In this document: positions 1 through 7,986 of the stretch, one piece after another
Position numbering within the stretch: the first letter of the stretch is position 1
Layout: every line of letters begins with the position of its first letter
Assembly: GCA_018449715.1 (NCBI GenBank)
Contig: JAAVVA010000004.1
Coordinates: 372,001 to 436,000, forward strand
Source: Acidobacteriaceae bacterium dw_441
Lineage (GTDB): Bacteria; Acidobacteriota; Terriglobia; Terriglobales; Acidobacteriaceae
Direction of reading: 5' to 3'
Length of the DNA stretch: 64,000 nucleotides
Notes under the pieces: model-generated
What the model was told of the DNA's origin: nothing
What the model saw: only the letters and a program-made list of their open reading frames with translations
Database searches by the model: none
Program-made: the position numbers and the translations under genes

Positions 1-1
1 T

Positions 2-265
2 GCGCTGCGGGATGCGGGGCTGACTCCGCATGTGCCGGATGGAGCGTACTACATTCTGGCTTCGACGACGGGGCTGGAGGGAGTGCTCGAAGGCGTGACT
101 GCCGCGCAGAGGGCGCGCTCGCTGCTGGCGAAGACCGGAGTGGCCGCGGTGGCGGGGTCGGCGTTCTTCCGTCCGGGCAAAGGTGAGGACCTGCTGCGGT
201 TCTGCTTCGCGAAGAAGGATGAAGACCTAAGCGAAGCCTGCCGGAGATTGCGGACGCTGAAGTAG
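2..265 (+). CDS. Class I/II aminotransferase, C-terminal fragment
   Basis: The gene enters from the left edge, and only about the last 87 residues are present. They match the small C-terminal domain of fold-type I PLP aminotransferases (aspartate or methionine aminotransferase class): a 'PDGAYYILA' strand, a helix leading to 'LLAKTGVAAVAGSAFF', then 'LLRFCFAKKDEDL', where the conserved Arg of this class binds the substrate carboxylate. The PLP lysine lies outside the window, so the substrate cannot be told. The reading frame is open from base 2; a GTG at 32 is internal. Confidence 0.8.
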   Translation, partial: ALRDAGLTPHVPDGAYYILASTTGLEGVLEGVTAAQRARSLLAKTGVAAVAGSAFFRPGKGEDLLRFCFAKKDEDLSEACRRLRTLK

Positions 266-281
266 GCTTTGCAGGATGACC

Positions 282-429
282 GGGTGCCCCATCCTTGCCG
301 ACGGTCTTATCCTCGGGAAGGGTGGGATGCGGGATTTTGGTGACCGGAAAGACAAAGGTTCGTGCGAGTGTTGAAGGGATACATCCCACCCTTCGTCGCG
401 GTGAAGCTGCGTCGAAGAATGGGGCACCC
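282..429. repeat. Interspersed double-palindrome repeat, family 1, copy 1
   Basis: The outer arms GGGTGCCCCATCCTT and AAGAATGGGGCACCC are inverted. Inside them AAGGGTGGGATG and CATCCCACCCTT are a second inverted pair, and each arm has its own small hairpin (CCGA...TCGG, TTCGTCG...CGTCGAA). The same layout recurs at 46030-46174. It lies in the 340-base gap between the aminotransferase and the minus-strand glycosyltransferase, where I see no gene. Confidence 0.75.
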
Positions 430-455
430 GATCATCCTGCGAACCCACATTCTGA

Positions 456-506
456 CATCCTGCAAACCCACATCTGGCGATAGGACCGCCAGATATGGGG
501 CACCCG
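456..506. repeat. Interspersed repeat, family 1b, copy 1
   Basis: A 51-base unit starts CATCCTGCAAAC, carries a hairpin with arms TCTGGCG and CGCCAGA, and ends ATGGGGCACCC, the same end as the larger family 1 element next to it. A near-identical unit is at 32348-32398. A partial direct copy of its first half precedes it at about 434-455. Confidence 0.7.
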
Positions 507-605
507 TATCCATTTTTGCGGGAGGATTGGGTGGGCACCCCGGTCGTTCCGCAAAGAAATACAGGGATTTTTCGGCTTCGCCACAGAATGATGGTTGTGG
601 GGAGG

Positions 606-1808
606 CTAGGCGGCGGGTGGGGTGTCGAATTGCGGGGTTTCGAGCGCGTCCTGATAGCCCTCGTAGACGCGGTCGAAGACCGCATCCCAACTGCACGTAA
701 GAGCATAGGCACGGGCGGCCTCACGCATCTGGCGCAGGCGGTCGCGGTCTTCGGCGAGGGCGGCGATGGCCTCGACGAAGCCGGAGTCGGGGACGATGAA
801 GCCGGTCTCCTGGTCGCGGACGATGTACTTGGGGCCTCCGTCAGGGGTGACGATGGCGGGGACTCCGCTCGAAAGCGCCTCGAGCACGACGTTGCCGAAG
901 GTGTCGGTGTGCGAGGGGAAGACGAAGAGGTCCATGTCGGCGTAGGCGCGGGCGAGGTCGGCTCCGCGCAGCACACCGGGCAGGTCAGCCTGGGTGAGCG
1001 AAGAGCGCAGAGCTTCCTCTTCGGCTCCGTGGCCGACGATCAGGAAGCGGAAGTTGGTGATGCCGCGGGCGAGCAGGCCGCGCTCGATCTCTGTGAGCAG
1101 GGCGACGTTCTTTTCGACCGAGAGGCGTCCGACATAGCCGAGGACGAGGGTGTCGTCGTCGAGCGGGCGGGTGCGGTGCGCGGGCGAGAACTGGACGGTA
1201 TCGACCCCGCGCTGCATCAGGTGGCAGGGGCGGCTGGTGGCCCGCTCGAGCATGTTGCACAGCTCGGTGTTGGGAGCGAAGAGCACGCGGGCCAGCGAGT
1301 AGAAGCGCGTGGTGGCCCACAGCGAGCTGTTCTCGACGCCCTGCTCGAGGTTGGCGGCGGCGGGGGGCGAGAGACGGCGGGTCAGCCAGTCGAGGCGGCG
1401 GGCGGCGTACTCGTGGACGTTGGTGTGCCACGAGGCGGCGAGCGGAATGCCCTGCTCCCAGGCGAAGTACGCCCCGAAGATGCCCAGCTCGCTGGGGCCG
1501 GTGATATGGATGACGTCCGGGCGGAACTTGAGAAGCTCGCGCCGGATCGCTCCCGAGTGACGGAAATAAAGCGGGTCGAAGTGGAGGTCTTTTTCGAGGC
1601 CGAAGGCGGCTCGGGAGCGGGGAAGCTCAAGGGTGCGCAGCTCGGTGGCGTGCTCGAAGGCCTCGGCGCGGGAACCGGCGCGGACGCAGAGGAACGGCAG
1701 CGCGTGGCGTTCGGCGTAGGCGACGAAGTTGCGGCTGGTGTGCGCGACGCCGTTGATCTCGTGGAAGGAGTCGGGAAGGTAAGCGATTCGGGGAGTACGC
1801 ACGTCCAT
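606..1808 (-). CDS. Glycosyltransferase family 4 (GT-B fold)
   Basis: This 400-residue protein should transfer a sugar from a nucleotide-sugar donor at the inner face of the cytoplasmic membrane. The N-terminal acceptor domain opens with 'RIAYLPDSFHEINGVAHTSR', the usual start of the MgtA/PimB-like mannosyltransferase group ('D.F.P..NGV'). The C-terminal donor domain has 'LGYVGRLSVEKN', 'FLIVGHGAEE' and the E-x7-E type region 'DTFGNVVLEALSSGVPAIV', followed by 'GGPKYIV'. The length is normal. The neighbours are unrelated (MerR upstream, repeats downstream), so donor and acceptor are unknown; a mannose-containing glycolipid or polysaccharide is a guess from the family. Confidence 0.88.
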   Translation of the reverse strand: MDVRTPRIAYLPDSFHEINGVAHTSRNFVAYAERHALPFLCVRAGSRAEAFEHATELRTLELPRSRAAFGLEKDLHFDPLYFRHSGAIRRELLKFRPDVIHITGPSELGIFGAYFAWEQGIPLAASWHTNVHEYAARRLDWLTRRLSPPAAANLEQGVENSSLWATTRFYSLARVLFAPNTELCNMLERATSRPCHLMQRGVDTVQFSPAHRTRPLDDDTLVLGYVGRLSVEKNVALLTEIERGLLARGITNFRFLIVGHGAEEEALRSSLTQADLPGVLRGADLARAYADMDLFVFPSHTDTFGNVVLEALSSGVPAIVTPDGGPKYIVRDQETGFIVPDSGFVEAIAALAEDRDRLRQMREAARAYALTCSWDAVFDRVYEGYQDALETPQFDTPPAA

Positions 1809-1874
1809 AAAGTATCGCGGAGTTTTGCTACGGCAGGATGAAAAACCGCCCGTACTGCGCGTTTTGCGGCAGCG

Positions 1875-2369
1875 TCAGGAGTTGGGATTGAACAGCTCGT
1901 CGGTGGACGGGCGGCGGGGCGCAGCGGTGCGGGGAGAACGGATGCTCTGGATCGCCGGGCGGGTTGCGACAGGTGGGCGGGAGAGGTGCGTCAGAAGGTC
2001 GCGCATCTCTTTCTGAAGCTTGCGGAGCTGCTGCGGCTGGCTGGCCGCCTCCACGTCGATGCCGAGCGGAAGCTGCGGAGCCTTCTGGCGCTGTTCGGTC
2101 TTGATGGCCTGGCGCGCTCCGGAGATGGTGTATCCCTCGTCGTAGAGCAGCGACTTGATGTGCAGTACGGTTTCGACGTCGCGACGGCGATAGAGGCGCT
2201 GCCCGGTGCCTCCCTTGTTTGGCTTCAGTTGGGGAAACTCGCTCTCCCAGAAGCGGAGAACGTAGGCCGGGAGAGCGCACAGTTTCGCGACTTCACCAAT
2301 GCGGAAGTAGAGCTTGTCCGGGATCTCAGGCCCGGAGGATGGCGGACGGATTGGCTGTTGCTGTGCCAT
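1875..2369 (-). CDS. MerR family transcriptional regulator
   Basis: A 164-residue DNA-binding protein. Residues about 17-85 are a MerR winged helix-turn-helix ('YFRIGEVAKLCALPAYVLRFW', then 'RLYRRRDVETVLHIKSLLYDEGYTI'). A helical, Gln-rich stretch for dimerisation and a Pro/Arg-rich tail follow. No cysteine cluster for metal or redox sensing is visible, so the signal is unknown; it resembles the short MerR proteins common in Acidobacteriota and Myxococcota. The frame is open further upstream, but I choose the ATG at 2369 because TTTTGGAGC lies just before it and the extra 42 residues look non-coding. Confidence 0.85.
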   Translation of the reverse strand: MAQQQPIRPPSSGPEIPDKLYFRIGEVAKLCALPAYVLRFWESEFPQLKPNKGGTGQRLYRRRDVETVLHIKSLLYDEGYTISGARQAIKTEQRQKAPQLPLGIDVEAASQPQQLRKLQKEMRDLLTHLSRPPVATRPAIQSIRSPRTAAPRRPSTDELFNPNS

Positions 2370-2650
2370 ACCGAAGCTCCAAAAGGGACGCGCTGCCCTT
2401 CTGCTAAGTATAGGACAGCACGGGGAGGGGCAAGCGGGCATTTCATCGGAGGGACTCTGAAAAGATGCACGAGGCAACCTGTGGAAGCTTTGCATTCAGA
2501 AGACTTCGTGGTGAAATGGCTGGGAAATCAACCGGAATCCTGTTCCGTTCCCTGACTGGCGTCCTCATTGGAGAGGCGAGCGGGAAGGCTTGCGGAAGGA
2601 ACTTCGCGGCGGATACCAGCGTATCGTTTTGTGAGGAAGGACGTGGAACG

Positions 2651-3250
2651 ATGAACGCAACGAGAACGGTCCTTGCAGCAACCCTGATGACGACAGCAGC
2701 CCTGAGCGGCTGCCGCGTAAGCACAAGCAAGGATGGCGACAACGAGAATGTGAAGGTAGCGACCCCCTTTGGGGGCGTGCAGGTGAAAACGAACGATGCT
2801 GCCGTGGCTTCGGGCTTCGGGCTGCCGACTTATCCCGGCGCGGAGCTGGTGAAGAAGGACAAGGATAACGGTTCGGCGGACATCAATCTCAGCTTCGGAA
2901 ACTTTCAGCTGCGGGTGAAGGCGGCGAGCTATCGCACGCCGGATGATCCGGACAAGGTGAAGGCGTTTTATCTGAATGCGATGAAGCGGTACGGCACGGT
3001 GATCGAGTGCAACCGCGACCAGCCGGTAGGGACGCCCACGCAGACCGAACAAGGGCTGACCTGCTCGGACAGCAACAACAAACGCGCGCGGGTGACGGGC
3101 GGCACCGACAGCAAGGTAGAGCTGAAGACCGGGTCGAAGCAGCACCAGAGGATCGTGGCGATTGATCCAGAGGGCAATGGAACGAAGTTCGGGCTGGTAC
3201 TTCTGGACCTTTCTGGGAACCTTTCGGTCGACGATGACCGCAGGCAGTAA
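2651..3250 (+). CDS. Lipoprotein of unknown function
   Basis: A 199-residue secreted lipoprotein. The signal sequence ends in a lipobox 'ALSGC', with Cys21 as the lipidation site. The mature part has a short charged linker, then a globular region with 'FGLPTYPGAEL', 'FQLRVKAASYRTPDDPDKVKAFY' and two cysteines (in 'IECNRDQ' and 'LTCSDS') that could form a disulfide. The DPDKVKAFY segment resembles proteins that pair a 'YPGA' strand with a helix. The ATG at 2651 follows GAGGAAGGACG. The upstream in-frame extension lacks a signal sequence and is rejected. It precedes the zinc-ribbon membrane protein on the same strand. Confidence 0.75.
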   Translation: MNATRTVLAATLMTTAALSGCRVSTSKDGDNENVKVATPFGGVQVKTNDAAVASGFGLPTYPGAELVKKDKDNGSADINLSFGNFQLRVKAASYRTPDDPDKVKAFYLNAMKRYGTVIECNRDQPVGTPTQTEQGLTCSDSNNKRARVTGGTDSKVELKTGSKQHQRIVAIDPEGNGTKFGLVLLDLSGNLSVDDDRRQ

Positions 3251-3297
3251 CCCGGTCGGCTTGCCGCGACTGTTTTCGCTGGGATAGCTTTAGACCT

Positions 3298-3957
3298 ATG
3301 CATGAATACTGCCACCGCTGCGGCGGCGAGCTGGCCCCTGACGGCGAATCGTCCTTCTGCCCACACTGCGGTGCTCCGCAGCTTTACCTGGCGGAGGGAA
3401 GCGCGATGGACGCCTCCTCCGACAGCTCGACCGGGATACTGCCTCCTCCTCCACCGCAGACGGTGGAGTGGAAGACGGCGATTCTGTGCGCGGTGCTGGT
3501 GGCGATGATTGGAGCGGTGCTGAGCGCGGCATCGACGCGGCTGCCGGTCTTCAGCTTCATCAGCTGGATGTGGACGGTGAGCGCCTCGGTGGTCGCCCTG
3601 GGGCTGTACCAGCGGCGCAAACCCGAAGCCCGCATGGACGCGATGGTGGGGGCGCGGATCGGAATTCTGGTGGGGCTGACGCTGATCATCGCCATTGCGA
3701 TTACGATGGCGACCGCCGGTCTGGTGGCACGGTACGGTCTGCACAGCATGAGCGGCTTCGATTCGGAGCTGAAGGCGCAGATCGAGAAGGCCGCCGCGGC
3801 GAATCCGCAACCTGCCGAGGTGATGCGCTATCTCTATTCTCCGGAGTTCAAGGCGGGGATTCTGCTGGCGGGTTTTGCCATGCTGGCGGGATTCATCATG
3901 CTGCTTTCGACGCTCGGCGGCGCGGTCGGCGGGTTGCTGCGGACGCGCCGGAGCTGA
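3298..3957 (+). CDS. Zinc-ribbon membrane protein
   Basis: A 219-residue protein whose N-terminus is a zinc ribbon: C5-x2-C8 and C21-x2-C24 ('CHRCGG', 'CPHCGA'). After a Ser/Pro linker come about four hydrophobic segments (near residues 58-80, 84-104, 118-143 and 187-210), with a charged soluble loop containing 'DSELKAQIEKAAAAN' between the last two. This 'zinc ribbon plus DUF4199-like membrane domain' layout is common in Acidobacteriota, but the function is unknown. It sits 66 bases before pyrR on the same strand and could be co-transcribed, though nothing links it to pyrimidine synthesis. Confidence 0.75.
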   Translation: MHEYCHRCGGELAPDGESSFCPHCGAPQLYLAEGSAMDASSDSSTGILPPPPPQTVEWKTAILCAVLVAMIGAVLSAASTRLPVFSFISWMWTVSASVVALGLYQRRKPEARMDAMVGARIGILVGLTLIIAIAITMATAGLVARYGLHSMSGFDSELKAQIEKAAAANPQPAEVMRYLYSPEFKAGILLAGFAMLAGFIMLLSTLGGAVGGLLRTRRS

Positions 3958-4023
3958 CCCGAAAAACGCATCCCGACGAACACCGGACAGAGAAGTTCTG
4001 CTGATATCATCAGCGGGAAGCCT

Positions 4024-4599
4024 ATGAGCGAGCAGACCGAAGTTCAGAAGACGAAGATTCGTGAGAAGGGCCGGCTGATGTCGGCCTCGGAGATCGAGCG
4101 CACGCTGGTAAGGCTGGCGCACGAGATCGTCGAGAAAAACAACGGCGGGTCCAACCTGGGGCTGGTGGGGATCAAGCGGCGGGGCGCGCCGCTGGCCCAG
4201 CGGCTGGCGAAGATGATTGAGAAGATCGAGCGGCACCCGGTGGATGCGGGCGTGCTTGACATTAGTTTTTACCGCGACGACCTTACGACCAGCGGGCCAC
4301 GGCCTACGGTGACGCCGGGAACGGTCGGTTTCGACGTGACGGGGCGCAATATCGTACTGATCGACGACGTGCTGTACACGGGGCGCACGATTCGCGCCGC
4401 GCTGGACGCTCTGTTCGACCACGGTCGCCCAAAGAGCGTCCAGCTGCTGGTCCTGATCGACCGGGGACACAGAGAACTTCCGATTGAGGCGACCTATACG
4501 GGCCGCTCCATCCCCACCTCGAGCAGGGAGATTATCGAGGTGAAGCTGAGTGAGATCGACGGGCAGGAGCAGGTCCTGCTGGTCGAGAGGGTGGACTGA
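4024..4599 (+). CDS. pyrR: PyrR, pyrimidine operon regulator / uracil phosphoribosyltransferase
   Basis: This 191-residue protein is a type I phosphoribosyltransferase. The PRPP-binding loop is 'IVLIDDVLYTGRTIRAALDAL' (about residues 110-130). It also has the family features 'GLVGIKRRGAPLAQRLA' and, near the end, 'DRGHRELPIEATYTGRSIPTS'. In Bacillus PyrR binds pyr mRNA when UMP is high and promotes attenuation; it also makes UMP from uracil and PRPP. It is first in the pyrR-pyrB-pyrC cluster, 8 bases before pyrB. The short leader (3958-4023) has no clear terminator/antiterminator pair, so the way it regulates here is open. Confidence 0.95.
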   Translation: MSEQTEVQKTKIREKGRLMSASEIERTLVRLAHEIVEKNNGGSNLGLVGIKRRGAPLAQRLAKMIEKIERHPVDAGVLDISFYRDDLTTSGPRPTVTPGTVGFDVTGRNIVLIDDVLYTGRTIRAALDALFDHGRPKSVQLLVLIDRGHRELPIEATYTGRSIPTSSREIIEVKLSEIDGQEQVLLVERVD

Positions 4600-4607
4600 T
4601 CGACGAG

Positions 4608-5621
4608 ATGCAAAAGGTAAGTGAAGAAGAAGCTGCTGCGGGCGCGCAACGCCCCTACGCCGAAGGCTCGTTGCTGAGCGTGGCGCACCTTTCGGTGGAT
4701 GAGATTTCAAGGATACTTTCTGAGACGGACCGCATACGGTCGCTCGCTCCTGCGGAGCGTTCGGCGATTCTGCGCGGCCGCACGGTGGCCCTGCTCTTTT
4801 ACGAGTCGAGCACGCGCACCCGCACCTCGTTCGAGCTGGCGGCGAAGTCGCTGGGAGCGACGACGACGTTGGTGAGCGATAAGTCCTCCTCGATCGAGAA
4901 GGGCGAGAGCCTGAAGGATACGGGACTGACGCTGCGGGCGCTGGGTGCGGAGTGCATCATCCTGCGGCACTCGGCCTCGGGAGCACCGTTTGTGCTGGCG
5001 CGCGAGACGGGCCTGCCGGTTCTGAATGCAGGCGATGGAATGCACGAGCATCCTTCGCAGGCGCTGCTGGACCTGCGCACGATGCTGACGCGGCTGCGTG
5101 GCCCGGAGGCAGCGAAGGCGGTCGATTCGAAGGCGCTGGCGGGAGTCACGGTCGTGATTACGGGCGATATTCTGCACAGCCGCGTGGCGCGGTCGAATGC
5201 GATGCTGCTTCCGAAGCTTGGGGCGCGGGTCATCCTGTGCGGTCCCGAGAAGCTGCTGCCGGAGCTTGCGCTAGGTCTGGGCGAAGGCGTCGAGATCGAG
5301 CGCGACTTCGACCGTGCGCTCGCGCAGGCGAATGTAGCGATGATGCTGCGGATTCAGCGCGAGCGGCTGGCCGGGCTGGAGCTTGACCTGGGCGATTACA
5401 TAGCTCGGTACCAGCTGAATGGCGAGAGGCTTGCCGCACACGCGCCGAAGGCGCTGGTGCTGCATCCGGGGCCGATGATTCGCGGTCTGGAGATCTCGGA
5501 CGAGGTTGCGGACGGGCCGCAGTCGGCGATTGAGGAACAGGTCGCGCATGGATTGGCCGTGCGGTCGGCGCTGCTGGCGCGGGCGCTGAGGGCCGGGGCC
5601 TTCGGGAAGGGGAATGCATGA
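4608..5621 (+). CDS. pyrB: Aspartate carbamoyltransferase catalytic subunit
   Basis: PyrB joins carbamoyl phosphate and aspartate to give N-carbamoyl-aspartate, the committed step of pyrimidine synthesis. The carbamoyl-phosphate site 'SSTRTRTSFE' is at residues 67-76, 'SSSIEKGESLKDT' supplies the 80s-loop Ser and Lys, and 'HPSQALLDLRTM' and 'HPGPMIRGLEI' are the aspartate-site motifs. At 337 residues it is slightly longer than usual because of an N-terminal tail ('KVSEEEAAAGAQRPYAEGS'). No pyrI regulatory chain is present; the PyrR-PyrB-PyrC layout suggests a class B or C type enzyme, possibly complexed with dihydroorotase. Its stop overlaps the pyrC start (ATGA). Confidence 0.96.
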   Translation: MQKVSEEEAAAGAQRPYAEGSLLSVAHLSVDEISRILSETDRIRSLAPAERSAILRGRTVALLFYESSTRTRTSFELAAKSLGATTTLVSDKSSSIEKGESLKDTGLTLRALGAECIILRHSASGAPFVLARETGLPVLNAGDGMHEHPSQALLDLRTMLTRLRGPEAAKAVDSKALAGVTVVITGDILHSRVARSNAMLLPKLGARVILCGPEKLLPELALGLGEGVEIERDFDRALAQANVAMMLRIQRERLAGLELDLGDYIARYQLNGERLAAHAPKALVLHPGPMIRGLEISDEVADGPQSAIEEQVAHGLAVRSALLARALRAGAFGKGNA

Positions 5622-6922
5622 GCGAGATCCTGATTCTGAACGGTCGCCTGGTCGATCCGCTGAACAATATCGATGAGCCGAAGGATCTTCTTCTGCGCGA
5701 TGGCCGCGTGGCCGCGGTGGAGACGCCGGGTGCGCTCAAGGGAGCCGCAGCCGCTGAGGTGATCGATGCGGCGGGTCTGGTCGTGGCTCCGGGGCTGATC
5801 GACGTGCATGTGCATCTGCGCGAGCCGGGGCAGACCTACAAGGAGACGATTGCCACGGGAACCGCTGCTGCTGCGGCGGGTGGATTTACCACCGTGGTCG
5901 CGATGCCGAACACGGTTCCGGTGAACGATACGGTTGAAAAGCTTGCGTGGATGCTGGCGCCGGAGCGAGGCTCTGTGGTCAACCTGGTGGCCATGCCTGC
6001 GGCGACGGTCGGAAGCATGGGCGTTGAGGTCACGGACTTCGAGGCTCTGCGAGCCGCTGGTGCTGTTGGCTTCACCGACGACGGCAAGCCGGTGCTCGAA
6101 GACCACATCATGCGCGCGGCGCTGGTTGCGGCGGCGAGGGTTCAGGCTCCGGTTTCGCAGCACGCGGAGGACACGCGGCTGACCGGGGGATGCAGCATGA
6201 ACGCGGGGCCGATGGCCTTCCGGCTGGGGCTGCGCGGGATGCCGGTCGAGGCCGAGGCGAAGATCGTCGAGCGCGACCTTCAGCTGCTGCGCGAGATCGA
6301 AAAGTCCGAAGGCTTGCGTCCGCACCTGCATGTGCAGCATGTTTCGACCACGCGTGCGATCGAGGCGATTCGCAGCGCGAAGCGCGAGGGGCTGCATGTG
6401 ACCTGCGAGATCGCTCCGCATCACTTTGCCCTGAACGAAGAGGCGGTGGGCGACTACAACACCCACGCGAAGATGAATCCTCCGCTGCGTGTTGAAGAGG
6501 ATCGGGTACAGATGGTGGAGGCCCTGCTGGATGGCACGGCGGACTGCATCGCCACCGATCATGCTCCGCACGCTGCGTTTGAGAAGCGTCAGGAGTTCGA
6601 GCGTGCGCCGAACGGCATTACCGGGCTTGAGACTGCGCTGGGAGTCGCGCTGCGCGTGCTGCATCGCGCCCAGGGGCTGTCGCTTTCGCGCATCGTGCAG
6701 CTGATGAGCACGACGCCTGCGGCGATTGTCTCGCTGGCCGGGCGCGGCGCATTGGGAGTGGGGCACTACGGCGACGTAGTGCTGTTCGACGCGGGCGCGG
6801 AGTGGACCTTCGATGCGAATGCGTCGCGGTCGAAGTCGCGCAATACACCGTTCGACGGCGCTCCGATGCTGGGGCGCGTGCGGTACACGATCTGCGAGGG
6901 CCGCGTCGTCTATCGCGGCTAA
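5618..6922 (+). CDS. pyrC: Dihydroorotase
   Basis: PyrC reversibly cyclises carbamoyl-aspartate to dihydroorotate. This 434-residue protein is a class I (AllB/PyrC-like) metal-dependent amidohydrolase. The metal ligands 'DVHVHLREPG' give H64 and H66 with substrate Arg68; 'QHAED' and 'HVQHVST' follow, and 'TDHAPH' near residue 313 holds the catalytic Asp. The 4-base ATGA overlap with pyrB implies translational coupling, and class I dihydroorotases often associate with PyrB. The later pathway genes (carAB, pyrD, pyrF, pyrE) are not in the window. Confidence 0.96.
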   Translation: MSEILILNGRLVDPLNNIDEPKDLLLRDGRVAAVETPGALKGAAAAEVIDAAGLVVAPGLIDVHVHLREPGQTYKETIATGTAAAAAGGFTTVVAMPNTVPVNDTVEKLAWMLAPERGSVVNLVAMPAATVGSMGVEVTDFEALRAAGAVGFTDDGKPVLEDHIMRAALVAAARVQAPVSQHAEDTRLTGGCSMNAGPMAFRLGLRGMPVEAEAKIVERDLQLLREIEKSEGLRPHLHVQHVSTTRAIEAIRSAKREGLHVTCEIAPHHFALNEEAVGDYNTHAKMNPPLRVEEDRVQMVEALLDGTADCIATDHAPHAAFEKRQEFERAPNGITGLETALGVALRVLHRAQGLSLSRIVQLMSTTPAAIVSLAGRGALGVGHYGDVVLFDAGAEWTFDANASRSKSRNTPFDGAPMLGRVRYTICEGRVVYRG

Positions 6923-6945
6923 ACGGTTACAACAGACGAACGAAG

Positions 6946-6979
6946 AGCGCGCCGAAGGCATCCTGCCCGGCGCGCTTTA
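6946..6979. terminator. Shared rho-independent terminator, pyrC / convergent exported-protein gene
   Basis: The perfect arms AGCGCGCCG and CGGCGCGCT enclose a 13-base loop and are followed by TTTAC on the plus strand. The 3' arm runs into the last codon and stop of the minus-strand gene ending at 6977, so the two convergent genes share it. Confidence 0.7.
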
Positions 6980-7849
6980 CTTCGTGTGGAAGAACTTGTG
7001 GTTGATGTCGGGCCAGAACTCTTTGAGCGTGAAATTGATCGAGTCGATGATGCAGCTTGTGAGCCACCGCTGCCCGACCTTGGTCCACGTGCCGTACTGA
7101 TCGGGGTAGTAGAGGGTGGAGATTCCCGCCGCCGATCCGGTGCCAATGATCTCGGAAGCGTTGAAGGCTCTGCCTCCTTTGTCGGTGCGGGTAATCAGGA
7201 CGCGGCTGACGGCATAGATGGCGCGCTTGCCTGCGTTGCCGTGTCCGAGCGTGTAATAGCGGTTGTCCTGCCGGAAGACGACAGGCCACAGGCCGGCAAC
7301 CATGAAGTTCGAGTCGGCCGTATCGAGCAGCGTGTGGTAGTAGTAGCGGCCGTATCCTGCGGCTCCCTTGCCGAACTCGGGGTAGGAGTCGGAGGCAATC
7401 GAGATGCCCGACTGAATGCCCGCGATGAAGAACGAGGAGTAGTCGAAGCTGTTCTTCGCCGCCATGATGAATTTTTCCTTCGGGCTCTGCGGGGGAAGAT
7501 GAACGTCAGCGGAGACGGCGCTGAAGTTGGGCATGATGCCGAGGATGCGGCGGGTCTGCTGCGGCTGGGCCGGGACGCTGTTCTGGCTGGAGGAAGACGC
7601 GGCCTCTTCGGTCGGAAGCTCCATGCCGAAGGAGGGATCGTCGGGGAGGAGCGCAAGCTCTGTCTGCGGGCGGACCCGCGAAATTGGCCGGGAGAGGGTT
7701 TGGGCCGCGCCGCACAGCGCGGAGAAGGCCGCGAGCAGCAGCGTGCAGCAGAGCAAAGAGCAGGCAAAGGAACGGTCCCGGGAGAGCGCGAGCCTTATCC
7801 TTCGTATCCAGAAGTAGTGCACGCGCGGGGCGCTGGTCATGCAGATCAT
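6977..7849 (-). CDS. Exported conserved protein of unknown function
   Basis: A 290-residue protein with an N-terminal signal or anchor sequence ('FACSLLCCTLLLAAFSALCGA'), then a Ser/Gln-rich spacer and a globular domain. The domain has 'ILGIMPNFSAVSADVHLPP', 'KEKFIMAAKNSFDYSSFF', 'GYGRYYYHTLLDT' and 'GTGSAAGISTLYYP', with many aromatic residues and short glycine helices. Proteins like this recur in Acidobacteriota genomes without assigned function, and a periplasmic or outer-membrane site is likely. Two near starts are possible (7849 after GAGGGTTTAGG, or 7840 after AGGATGAT); I give the longer. Confidence 0.7.
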   Translation of the reverse strand: MICMTSAPRVHYFWIRRIRLALSRDRSFACSLLCCTLLLAAFSALCGAAQTLSRPISRVRPQTELALLPDDPSFGMELPTEEAASSSSQNSVPAQPQQTRRILGIMPNFSAVSADVHLPPQSPKEKFIMAAKNSFDYSSFFIAGIQSGISIASDSYPEFGKGAAGYGRYYYHTLLDTADSNFMVAGLWPVVFRQDNRYYTLGHGNAGKRAIYAVSRVLITRTDKGGRAFNASEIIGTGSAAGISTLYYPDQYGTWTKVGQRWLTSCIIDSINFTLKEFWPDINHKFFHTK

Positions 7850-7986
7850 CCTAAACCCTCTTGTTCGCAGGTAGTCACGTTCCCGTTTTCCGGCATCCAA
7901 CCTTTAAAGGACCGTGGAGTTCCACTTACGAACCCCGGGGTTCTGACTACAGCATGTAGCCCGGAATTGAGACGAGGCTGCAAAGG

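Noticed and set aside
3958..4023. A full PyrR-binding attenuator before pyrR
   Set aside because: Only a partial loop match and a short stem; no terminator stem with a T tract. Noted as a finding only because it is absent.
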